DNA from: Symsagittifera roscoffensis
Taxonomy: Eukaryota; Xenacoelomorpha; Acoela; Convolutidae
Direction: 5' to 3'
Length of the DNA stretch: 64,000 nt
NCBI RefSeq assembly: GCF_963678635.1
Contig: NC_087062.1
Location: forward strand, 9,408,670-9,472,669
Shown here: positions 1-9,439 of the stretch, piece after piece
Layout: every line of letters starts with the position of its first letter
Position numbering within the stretch: the stretch's first letter is position 1
Notes under the pieces: model-generated
What the model saw: only the letters and a program-made list of their open reading frames with translations
Told to the model about the DNA's origin: nothing
Database searches by the model: none
Program-made: the position numbers and the translations under genes

Positions 1-594
1 GGCTGAACTAAGTTTATCGCCTCTTAAAAACCTAAGGTTTATAACTTCGCAACAATTTATCAAAGTTTCTGAAAAATTATTTTGTAAACACTTTCTCTCC
101 CTCCACAAAGAAAGACTATCAACTTTTGAACTATTGACATAACCTCATTGAATACTTGTTTAGAGTCTACTGCAGCGCTGACTCAATGCACAATAGTGAA
201 TTTACCACTTGAGGCGAGAAGACGGCGATAACATCATTTAGCCTAACATTCTTGTTTTCTTCGACCCAATATAAATACTGACTCACAGCAAGCACTATGT
301 GCACAACTTTCCTTGAGTGCAGGTTATTTTCAAGTTATTTGCACCAATTAGACTAATGAATTTGCTTTAACATCAAAAAAAATTCTGTGATACTGAAAAA
401 TCTGAATCTTTCCTGTCATGTACCCCCAAAATGAGACTAAATAACAAACTGATGTGCCTTAAATCAAATGGCCAGGTACTCTATTTTAGCCATTCGAATT
501 CCTTACATCAACTCGAAATTAGACAACCATTTGGTAGGATGGATAACCGAAAAAAACTTCAATTATAGCCTAGTTTTCCTTTTTTTGTTCTCAC
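1..594. other. Gene-poor left edge, probably RBM34 intron
   Basis: No exon, RNA gene or known repeat was recognised here. The RBM34 exon ending at 595 is followed by a donor, so this stretch is most likely intron. The missing lysine-rich C-terminal exon(s) of RBM34 were searched for on the minus strand and not found, so they probably lie outside the window. Confidence 0.5.
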
Positions 595-3500
595 TTGATG
601 CGTTTGTTTCTGAAGAAGTGCTGCTGTGCTTTGAGACAGAGCATGAGTGGTTCCTGTGAGTTGAACTGCACATAGCCCAGTCCCTTGCACTCTCCACTAC
701 CACTGTCTCTGATCAGCCTCACAGACACTATCTCCCCAAACTGTCTGAAGGAGAGACGCACTTCCTCCTCGTCCGAGTCCCTCGGTAGTTGCGACACAAA
801 CACCGACATCCTCAACACAACCACTCTCAATAAGCATCAATGTGTACATGAATGTCATGGAATGCGTTCTCCTACTTTTAGCCTCAAAAATGTTATCTAA
901 AAAGGGTTCATTTTCTTAGGCGACTGCTTCACATATCAATTAAATTAAAAAAATAGCACATCTACTCATTTTTATCAAAAAATTAATTTTCCAAAGAGCC
1001 TTAGAAAAAAATGCCACCGAAAAAACAAGCCAGCGCGATTGATCTGATCTACTCAATAAATCTAATAAAGCCTCTTTTATCGACGTTCGTTCAACTTTTA
1101 CAAGTGTCATTTAGGAAAAAAGACAAACTGCTTCTAATAATACTCTTGCTTATCAAAAAGATATAGACAAAGCTCCAGTCTTGCTTTTTAATTCTGAGAG
1201 AATAATCAAAAGACAGATGACATTCAAAAACTACCGTGCCATAATAAAATCAGCAAGACTTTTTCGAAATCAATTACCTGCAAGGAAATTTTAAAACGAA
1301 ATTCAAAATACACTGAAAAACACTTAAATCGTCGACAAAACCGCGTGCTGAGTCGACTATGCCGAAACAAAAATGCAAAACGAACAGTTTAGCCAAGTTT
1401 GCACACAGAGGCGAAGCAGAGCTTTGCATCACTTGCGCTACGAAACTGAATGACTATCACTTCTTGCAGATAAACCGACAAATCGAGAAAAAAAATTCAC
1501 GAAATTGTTTTTTCAAAAAGTATACAAATTCCACATAAACAAAACCTTGGAACTCAAGTACCTGCACCTTTAGAATATAACGAAACAGAGTCGAATCGAC
1601 TCATATATAGCATGACAAAACATTCGACTGAAATACTTGAAAGCCACAGAAAATTCGTTTTGCAAAAAGATCAAAAAAACTGGTCAAAAAAAAATTTCCT
1701 TTTATGTCTTGACTTCTTCTTGAATTCTTTTCAAGAAAAAATGCATAGAAATTAAAAACAGCCAATAGACACTTGGAAAATAGTCAATGAACCCAAGTGA
1801 AAAAAAAACAGACTTGTCAATTGAAAAATCTCAAAATTCGAATTTCAAAAAAAAAATGATGGCATTGAAGAACTTCAAACTTCTAAATCAATTATGATTG
1901 ACACTTTTTTGAGAAAGTTAACCCAATTTGAGAAAACCGGATCAAAAAGTAAATTTTTTATTCCGCTCAAAAAATTTGAAATTAAAATTCTACTTTCGAA
2001 ACTAGAAGTCGATCACGTTTATCGTGAGCTTTAGTCCGCGCTAAGGCCATTAGCGCTCTTTCGTAATTGGAGAGCATAACTTACCTTATTTTAGCAGATG
2101 AATGTGAACTTAATTCAAATAATGCAAATATACCTAAAAGCATGCATAAACACATTAATTTGTATGAATGCGATTCTGTGAATTGTTGAAAATTCCTGAA
2201 CCAAAAACATCGACCTATATAAGAGTTTGAAAGATTCTTTTAAAATGAATGTTACATAAGTATCGAAAAAAACCTAAAAAGCGGTAACAAAGCCGAAAAG
2301 TCTTGAGGAGACACACTTTAGGCCGAAAAAAACTAGCCTTCAGACAGTTGTAAAAGAGTCAAGGAACGCAATTAAGCAGAAAAAAAACTGTCTAGTCTTT
2401 TTTAAATTTCAAAGAAAAAAATAGATGCCGTCAAAGCTTTTCGAACTTCTAGAACAATTGATGACTGGCTTTGTTCGACAAAATAACCCAATTTGAGAAA
2501 AACGGATCAAAAGATAAATTTTTTTACTTCGCTAGGAAGCCTTAATATTAATTTCCATTTCCGAAGCTAGAAGGCCATCACGTTTTTTGTGAATTTTTAT
2601 TTTAACTTTCGCTGTTCGATAGTGGAGTTTGCAAAGGAAGTGAACTGAATTTAAAAAGAAATCAAAACTCAAATCGCGAAAAAATAAAAGTGAGCCTGAA
2701 AAAAAGGCATCGCGACCTATGAAAGACTCAACTACGTTTATCGAATCTTTAAAAACCATTTAATTAAAAAGCAGCTCCAAGCCAGCACTGAACCCATTAC
2801 CTTTGTCGTCGCAAGCATGGTCGTTACCTCCAAAATAAACAGGCTAAATTGGTATCTGTAAAGTGAGCAAAGGGTTCAACTATTTTGGTTAATGTTCCGA
2901 TTCGCTAACGCTTGCTGTTCGCCAGCGTAGTAATCACATCAGGTCGCGCAACCATTATATTAAAGGTTGTAATCTAATTTAAGAAACGAACTAAAACGCC
3001 GAAAAGTATTTTAAAAAAACTATTCAAAATAGTTTTGACAATTTTTCATGTCAATTTTATTACAGATTATTACCGAATGCTTAAGAGGGTGAGAAAGACT
3101 TTTTAAAATTTCTCGACAGCGTTCAATCGTTCTCATCTAATATCAACGAAAATTAAAGGTAAAATATTAGAAAAATGAGCCGACAGAAACAAAGCCGACA
3201 GACTTCGGTTCTGAAAAACCTACCGAAAACTTTCGGCCCAGATAAAAAACTTTGCAACTCTTAACGTCCACGGGCAAACCTTAACGTCTAACGGTACATA
3301 TGCAGTTAATACACTCCAACCATGATAATAATTCAGCGGTATAAAATTTACCATTGGGCTATTCTGTTAACAAAGTTATTTACAGGATAAAAAATCTAGT
3401 ACCCGGTTGTAATATCCGTGCTTATCGCAAGGGTCAAAAAGAACAAATCCTGTCCAAATACAGGTTGTGACCGGATTCGAACCACGGATCTTCGAAATAC

Positions 3501-6042
3501 TAGGCATGGACGTTAACTGTAGACCAAACGTACAGAACAACCACAGTTGCATAGCCCTAAGTAAAAAAAATAATATATAGTTGAATTGTACCAATAAAGT
3601 ATATAAATTGCTTAATTAAAAATCATGAACTTACAAGGGAACCATAGTAGCCTAAAAAATTTCGGTTTTAAATTTTACACTAATAGATGTTTTTATAAAA
3701 TTTACTGACTCAAATTAGAGATAATATATCAACAACGGTATCATTCCTCCTTGCTCTTCCAACCACACCCTTGGAACTCTTTCCGAAAAAATCAAAACTC
3801 TTAGAATCTTAGTGTCAAGACTGGTTTGACTTCTTTTTTTGCTATCAAAAATTCTTCAAAAACTACTTCGTATGAACTCTTCTGACCCACGCAAACTCTT
3901 TCTCCACGCAAACTATGGCATAAAAAATCGATTTTTCAACATTTCTTTTTGTAGAGGAGCAACAAATTAAAAGTGCATGGAATGGAGCTTTTCAAAATTG
4001 TAAATGGGCGTAAATGATGTTTAAACACAGAGGCGAGGCTTTGCTTCGCAAACAATAGCGAGAACACGACAAAAAAGCAGCTCTATCAAGTGAAATAAAA
4101 AGTAGAAATAATCCTCGAAAAAGCAAAACATTCGGCTGCGTCTGAGATTCGAACCTGCAACCTACAGATTAAGACTCTCACGCCCTAAACACTCAGCCAC
4201 GGCAGTTTATTAGGTAACAGCCAAACACTAGTCACAAATAGAGCAGAGAACAGATACTATGCAATTTCCAATGCTACAGTGAAATTTCCAAATAAGTGAA
4301 CACTTTTATTTGCGAGATAGGTTAGAACAAAAGGGTTCGTAACAATACACTAAGCTGACGCTAGTGTAAAAAGGACGTTTAAGACATATTGAGATTGCCT
4401 ACTTTTTTGAATGAATGTGAATCAACTGACCTTGCATTGCACGTGTGCTTGTCGCATGCCAAGTTAGCATTCAAGTGTCTGTTTCCTAATTTCAACCCAT
4501 TGAAGTGTTTGGCTGCCTCGGTTGCGGCCTTTGCTTCTGAAAACACCACATAGACACAACAGTGAGTAACTGAGTCGCTGAAGGACATCCGTCTGGCTGC
4601 CACCCCCTTGGACATGTTGTCCCTGCTGCCGAAAATGTTGCGGAATCTGATACTGCACACTTGTCCTGAACTCACAATACACCAATATTAATTCTCAGAA
4701 GCGTATTCGGCTCTTTTCCAGTCCCCCTTTAATTTTTCGGAAACTCAATATATGAAAGCCTATTAAAATGTTTTTCATCTTATAAACTGCTTTAAACCGT
4801 GTTAGCATGAACAAGTGAACAACTTTTTACATTTCCTTACAAGCAAATTGCCGTGTGAACCATTTTTGAACACCTTTATATTGTTATTTTACTAGGGGGT
4901 GGAAAACAGGAAAAAAGCCGCGTATTCTTAACTCAAAAAAGAAAAGTTGGTCAGAATTTTTTGGTTCCTGAGAATGTGAGCAGATGACTTAGGTCTTGAC
5001 TCCATATTCCTCAAGAAACTACTAATAGTTTGAAAAGAAAAATCAGTTCACTTGAGAAACCGTTCCGAATTTCCGAACAGCAAAATGTTTCAAGAAGCTT
5101 GGTTGAATCACGACTGAAACTTCTTCGTCAATAAGTAACACTTAATATTTATGTGATTATTGATTTAGCGAGCAAAAAAACAAGCCAATTATTGAGTTCA
5201 TTGCCATTATTTTCTAGGAACACAAAGAGCAATTAAAATCAAATCTAATAGAGCGAACGTACCTAATTTTCAACCAATATTTTCTAACTACAAGAAAAAA
5301 AAAAGAAAAAAAAACATATATATATATATATATATATATAATCGTTTCTGTATACCAGGTTAGCAAAACGACAGTTACGTATGTTGTAACATGAGAAGGT
5401 ATAAAACCACAACATCCAGAGATATCGTTACAACATCGGCAACAGAGCAATCGTTCTTCACCAATGATCCGATCAAGGCAGACGATGGAGCTGAAGCGAT
5501 GCCTCTAGCGTATTTCAAACAAGATCCAACTAATTAATTCAGTACTCACCAAAAGCTCCGCAGAGTTTCTTCAGCTCCTGCTGCTTCACAGCTAGAGGGA
5601 AGTTTCCCAGAAACAGAGTCCGTCTACTCTCCTCCCCCTCCCTCTCTTCCCGCATGCTCTTGAAGTCTTTCCTCGACTGTCGGAAACTGGGCTGCAATTT
5701 CACATCCTTCACAGCCTGTGTATCCAGTTGGGCTAATTTGGAGTCTTCGTGTGCAAACACTTTTGGATCTATTTTCTGTTTCTTGGGTCTATTTTTGAGA
5801 CTTGGCTTCTCTTTTCCCCCAACATTTTCTCTCAACAAACTTTTTGATTCTTTGTGACAGGAAGAGCTCGAAATATGTGAACTTGACCTTTTCCGACCAG
5901 TAAACTCTAGTTCTCGGTCAAAGGAGGAATCGAATGGTTCATTCAAAGCTTCGATGGAAGGCGCCGGCCTTGAGTTTTTGAGAGTATTGCGCAGAACTCT
6001 TGCTTTGTCTTTCAGATCACTGAGGAAACTCTTGGCAGACAT
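595..6042 (-). CDS. RBM34: RBM34 / Nop12-like nucleolar RNA-binding protein (3' end missing)
   Basis: Three exons are visible: 6042-5550, 4665-4431 and 810-595. They join in phase through GT-AG introns (donors TTTG|GTGAGT, AAG|GTCAGT, CAA|GTGAGA). About 314 residues are coded before the reading runs off the left side. Exon 1 gives a charged, Ser/Lys-rich N-terminus, then the start of RRM1 (RTLFLGNFPL). Exon 2 completes RRM1, with VCSIRFRN and CVYVVFSEAKAATEA. Exon 3 is RRM2, with SVFVSQLP as RNP2 and KGLGYVQF as RNP1. Two RRMs split in this way after a basic N-terminus match RBM34, the animal relative of yeast Nop12, which acts in pre-60S/27S rRNA processing in the nucleolus. The start is taken at ATG 6042, because upstream in-frame codons include no ATG. 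A splice acceptor (TTTTTCCAG) lies at 6111-6112, and the leader after it carries a 12-codon upstream ORF. The gene follows AIRIM closely. The last exon(s) are not seen. Confidence 0.85.
811..4430. other. Long RBM34 intron filled with interspersed repeats
   Basis: This is a 3.6-kb intron on the RBM34 strand. I see no exon in it. It holds two copies of an AT-rich repeat marked by a GGATCAA(A/T)AGGTAAATTTTT-like core (about 1861-2060 and 2430-2690). There is a short copy of the GAGGCGAAGC...GCTTTGCA SINE tail at 1403-1440, a hairpin ACGCTTGC/GCCAGCGT at 2908-2928, a tRNA-like segment around 3430-3560 with a B-box-like GGATTCGAACC, and a fuller SINE at 4025-4355. Confidence 0.55.
4025..4355 (-). 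mobile_element. tRNA-derived SINE copy
   Basis: On the minus strand a tRNA-like head lies at about 4206-4146. It has an A-box-like TGGCTGAGTG and a canonical B box GGTTCGAATCT. The conserved tail GCGAAGCAAAGCCTCGCCTCTGTG follows as the minus-strand reading of 4026-4050. The same about 330-bp sequence recurs at 12478-12835, in the same order and with many substitutions. The acceptor stem pairs poorly, so this is a SINE or tRNA pseudogene rather than a working tRNA gene. Confidence 0.65.
4709..4919. mobile_element. 211-bp MITE with terminal inverted repeats, in an RBM34 intron
   Basis: The ends are GGCTCTTTTCC... and ...GGAAAAAAGCC, an inverted repeat with one mismatch in 11. The element is flanked by an exact 8-bp direct repeat GCGTATTC (4701-4708 and 4920-4927), the expected target-site duplication. 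There is no coding capacity. An equally long relative lies at 54822-55032 and a shortened one at 56333-56478. An 8-bp duplication is typical of hAT-like and P-like transposons; the superfamily is inferred only from that. Confidence 0.8.
5315..5341. repeat. (TA)n microsatellite
   Basis: Uninterrupted TA dinucleotides of about 26 bp follow an A-rich stretch, within RBM34 intron 1. Confidence 0.95.
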
Positions 6043-6112
6043 ATTCACTAAGTTTTCATCAACTGGCCTGTTCAATTAACAATGCCATTCGTCATCAAAC
6101 ATACAATCATCT
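6043..6112 (-). promoter_or_regulatory. 3' splice acceptor and short leader before the RBM34 ATG
   Basis: On the minus strand TTTGTTTTTCCAG ends at 6111, and the leader 6110-6043 leads to the RBM34 start. This leader opens with ATG and encodes a 12-codon upstream ORF ending in TGA, before the true start. The acceptor lies about 121 nt downstream of the AIRIM stop. That distance suits trans-splicing between operon genes, or a 5'UTR intron. Confidence 0.6.
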
Positions 6113-6231
6113 GGAAAAACAAATTACTCATTTGAGCCAGAACATTTCTAGACATTGAAAATTATAAATATTTGACCAAATTAAACAAAGAATAAAAAAA
6201 ATGAAGACTAAAAAACTAGAAAACAAAAGCA

Positions 6232-6900
6232 CTAATTGAATTCCATGTAGACAGCGAAAAAAGTCTCAAACCTACACAAGTGTTTTAAGCTTTCAAAGTT
6301 ATCAGGAACTGATTCCAAATCTACCTCAATTTCGAGTGGTTCTGAAAAAATGTGTTTCAGATGCGATCTCCAAAAAAGGTAATCCTGGTCAACTTGTTGG
6401 CTTAATCGAGCGAAATGTTCGTACCATTTGATTGGTGAAAAAGAGCTGGGCGAAGCTTCGTATAAAATTTCTGGACTAGCACTGAACTCAAGGGATGTTT
6501 GAAGCTCTTCAGTTTTCATATCGTCTGAACTGAAATCAGTTGAAGTCGGATTAAATATCAAGTTCAAGTCATTCTCAAATTTTTTCAACTTAGTGTTGAT
6601 TTCATCGCATGCAGTTTTCCACATATCGAGTAGTTTCACTATACTAATTTTCAATTTTTCCGAGCCCCTGTTTACTATAATTGACAACAGAGCTCTGAGA
6701 TCCGGAAATTCTTCTTCTAAATGACACGGCAATTGAACATCTCTTGTTATTAGTAACTGTTTTCTGTAGTTCAAATATTCTCTCAGTAAAGATAGCAACT
6801 TTTCTTCAATGGATTTCAAATCAGATAGCAACTTCAAAAACAACTGAGCCAACGCTTTGATAGACTGCTGCAACAACTTTCGATAGTTATCCGCTTTCAT
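6232..6900 (-). CDS. AIRIM: AIRIM (C1orf109) homologue, 60S ribosome maturation factor
   Basis: A single uninterrupted 222-codon frame, close in length to the roughly 200-residue vertebrate protein. Family-like landmarks appear in the right order. A helical leucine/lysine-rich N-terminus covers about residues 1-60. An FPDLRALL block is near residue 65. A second helical block (KLKISIVKLLDMW) is near residue 85. A central acidic/serine linker covers about 110-150. A C-terminal helix (WYEHFARLSQQVDQDYLFWRSHLKHI) and a final block with LESVPDNFESL complete it. In vertebrates AIRIM joins the AAA-ATPases AFG2A/AFG2B and CINP to release recycling factors from cytoplasmic pre-60S particles. The ATG at 6898-6900 lies 19 nt after a strong acceptor (TTTTTTTTTCAG, AG at 6920-6921). 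RBM34, also a 60S factor family, begins about 190 nt downstream on the same strand. The identification rests on recognised similarity without a search. Confidence 0.75.
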   Translation of the reverse strand: MKADNYRKLLQQSIKALAQLFLKLLSDLKSIEEKLLSLLREYLNYRKQLLITRDVQLPCHLEEEFPDLRALLSIIVNRGSEKLKISIVKLLDMWKTACDEINTKLKKFENDLNLIFNPTSTDFSSDDMKTEELQTSLEFSASPEILYEASPSSFSPIKWYEHFARLSQQVDQDYLFWRSHLKHIFSEPLEIEVDLESVPDNFESLKHLCRFETFFAVYMEFN

Positions 6901-6925
6901 GTCTCATAAATAATTCATTCTGAAA
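6901..6925 (-). promoter_or_regulatory. 3' splice acceptor just before the AIRIM ATG
   Basis: The minus strand reads a run of nine T, then CAG, then 19 nt to the AIRIM ATG. No coding sequence precedes it, so it is either the end of a 5'UTR intron or a trans-splice acceptor. Confidence 0.65.
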
Positions 6926-7791
6926 AAAAAAATTGCTCAAGTTTGTTTTTACTCGGAGCTTTCAGTTTTAAAAAAGCGACGTGTTTCTTTTTCACATAAA
7001 ACAATTGATCCACTTTGAAATTTAAGTCAGGAGAATGAAAAATACTCGACCCCACAAGACTTTCGATAGTTCATTTTTCAGCCTCAAATAGATTCGCATT
7101 GCAACTGTATTCCAACCTTTTCTTACCCCATTAACACATACTCTGTGTCCTTCTCGAGAGCAACTTAAGAGACGAGCAACCTTCTATTATGAGCAATGCA
7201 GGTGCTGCTTAAATTCCAATAGCCAATGGATCACCCAACCGAAACGCTAAATTAAGTTGTTGCGTTACCCAGCTAAAAATTTGCAAAAAATTCGGATAGA
7301 AAAATGAATTATAAAAGGCATTTGACATTTTCGGAAAAAAATTTGCAAGAAAAACACTGTTGATTAGACTGAATTAATGCCTCAAAGTACCCTGAAATTG
7401 CAAAAATATGCAAAATTCTTCGATGGATTTTTTTTTGATTAATTAATGACGCCAATATTTTGTAACATATTATATTCTGCGTGAATGTGAAATAATAAAT
7501 GCGAACATTGACACTGAAAACGAATTTTTAGTTCAGTGTTACTTAAGTTAGGGTATCAGTTGGACACAAAAAATTATCATGTAGACACAAACTAATCAGT
7601 TAAATTCACCAGACAAATTAATCAAAGAAAACAACAGAAAAAGAGGCTCCTACAGTGAATGAACTTGTTGTACGTTAACAGCTCAGGCTTTCTACGAGAT
7701 CATCAAAAAAAGTCACGCAAGAAGAGGTAAGAAGTTTGATTTAAAAGCATGGATGATGGAGCTCTTCCATCCTCTTTTATTTCATCCCATG
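6926..7791. other. SNRPG-AIRIM intergenic region
   Basis: About 870 bp of AT-rich sequence between the SNRPG stop and the AIRIM acceptor. No ORF, tRNA or recognised repeat was seen. Confidence 0.5.
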
Positions 7792-8025
7792 TCAGTTGAC
7801 TGGTTCGAGCGCCTCCAACATGATGATGCTGTTGCCTCTGACGACCACCATTCCAATGTCGAAAGTCTCCCCCGTCTTCCGCTCTTCAATACTCTCGTCC
7901 ATCACTATGTTCATGAAGGGGTCGAAGCCCCGCAATATGCCCTGCACTTTCCTGCCCCCATTCAGCTGCAGATTCACCCGCTTGTCCATGTACTTCTTCA
8001 TCTCGGGAGGGTGGGCCTTAGACAT
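7792..8025 (-). CDS. SNRPG: Small nuclear ribonucleoprotein G (Sm G)
   Basis: A 77-residue intronless frame that corresponds along its whole length to Sm G (76 residues in human). It opens with [11 protein letters not shown]. Sm motif 1 includes [18 protein letters not shown] (about residues 22-39). Sm motif 2 is [17 protein letters not shown] (about 57-73). Sm G is one of seven proteins in the heptameric ring around the Sm site of the U1, U2, U4 and U5 snRNAs. The ATG at 8023-8025 was chosen because it gives the conserved N-terminus; the frame extends three codons upstream only through a GTG. An acceptor TTTCAG ends at 8038, leaving a 12-nt leader. It is the first of three same-strand RNA-metabolism genes. 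Confidence 0.96.
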   Translation of the reverse strand: MSKAHPPEMKKYMDKRVNLQLNGGRKVQGILRGFDPFMNIVMDESIEERKTGETFDIGMVVVRGNSIIMLEALEPVN

Positions 8026-8045
8026 TACTCTCACAATCTGAAACG
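8026..8045 (-). promoter_or_regulatory. 3' splice acceptor 12 nt before the SNRPG ATG
   Basis: The minus strand reads CTCGTTTCAG|ATTGTGAGAGTA-ATG. It is one of five such acceptors placed directly before start codons in this window. Confidence 0.65.
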
Positions 8046-8467
8046 AGCCAGTACTTCCAAGTATCAGTCAATTAAATACTAATTTACATATACTCTTTAA
8101 CTGACATTCAATCTTCTATACTGTCAGTTTTACACCATTTTTCATCATCACGTCAATTATTTTCTGTCAAAATGTCAAAAGCTAAGCTTATCAACAGGTT
8201 TTCATAACTGACTCGCTCTGCGACAATTGAAAACAAAAACTGCAAAAAATTTTGAACAAAAAACGTATCAGTCCGAAAATACCCAAAATTATGGACTTCA
8301 ATTTTTCTGGAGAAGAACCCTGGTGGCAATTGCGTCGGAATCTAGACAGGAAATACATTTCCATTTATATCGGTGTCGGTTAATTGAAACTGACCAAGCA
8401 TCAATTGATGGTAAGAGGAGAGAGAGAGAGCGGATGCCATCAGCCACACATAGGGCGCCCAGCAGGC

Positions 8468-8527
<60 letters not shown>

Positions 8528-9439
8528 CGCTCGCTCGCTCACTTACCTCCTAATTGGCAACAGCACACAAATCACAGACCACTTATACAATCACTCTCAC
8601 ACAGAACCATACTTATAGTGTATCATAAAAAAGCATTTTACTGCATGCTGATATGACAATTACCACTGCATTACAATAGGGGCTGAAAAAGTGACGACCA
8701 TAAAATTATTCCATTATCATCGCTTTAATCATTAGCAGATGAAACACATCTATTGCACGGGTTAAAAAAATTCAATCAATTCTAAACATTTTTAAACACA
8801 TCATATTCAAGTGCAAAAAAGGGATTTCGAAAAATTTTGATACAGTGTTTTTGATTTTAAAGCACGCTGCGACTGAATGATTTGAGGAAAAAAGACAGTA
8901 AACACTTATTCCTAGCTCGACCGACCTTTGATGTTTTCATTTTTCATATTTCTAATCTACTCCCACTTATGTTATTGCAGCTTCCTTTTCTCCTCTTCGC
9001 TGTACTGCAATAGCGATTAAATCCTTAGTGTTTCTCAATTCCAATGAAAAGCGTCATCAAATGCACCTTTTATGCCATTTTAATCCAATCTTATATCGCT
9101 TTACCACAACTCATTCGAACTCAGTTTAAAAGCAGGACACTGCTGCTGGCAGAGTATGCCTTCAAAGGAAACACTGAATGAACAAAAAACAAACAAAGCC
9201 TTGCTTGAAAACAACAAACACAGACTTCAATCTTCATCTCACTTTAATCACCCATCCATTATACACAAAAAGCAGTCGCGACCAATCTATTTCTGACCAT
9301 CTCGCTACAACAACTACAATAAAACTCAATTTTATGCCTTCTAAATTTCTATGTAGGTCATCATCATCCTTGTGAAATTTATTTGTTCACCTTTCAAACA
9401 ACTTGAACTGTTTCGCATACACACAACACAAAACTAAGA
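8046..9439. other. Intergenic region with a CT microsatellite
   Basis: Divergent spacer between minus-strand SNRPG and the plus-strand membrane-protein gene. Apart from the CT repeat at 8472-8541 I see no gene or element. Promoters of both flanking genes should lie here, but no core promoter motif can be assigned with confidence. Confidence 0.5.
8472..8541. repeat. (CT)n microsatellite followed by (CGCT)n
   Basis: About 52 bp of pure CT dinucleotides turn into CGCT tetranucleotides from about 8523. It forces arginine/glutamate and leucine/serine runs in several meaningless reading frames. Confidence 0.97.

Noticed and set aside
4138-4215. Possible tRNA gene on the minus strand
   Set aside because: A and B boxes are good but the acceptor stem does not pair properly, and the sequence is part of a dispersed SINE.
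8227-8656. Frames with long Arg-Glu or Leu-Ser runs
   Set aside because: They come from the CT microsatellite and have no other coding character.
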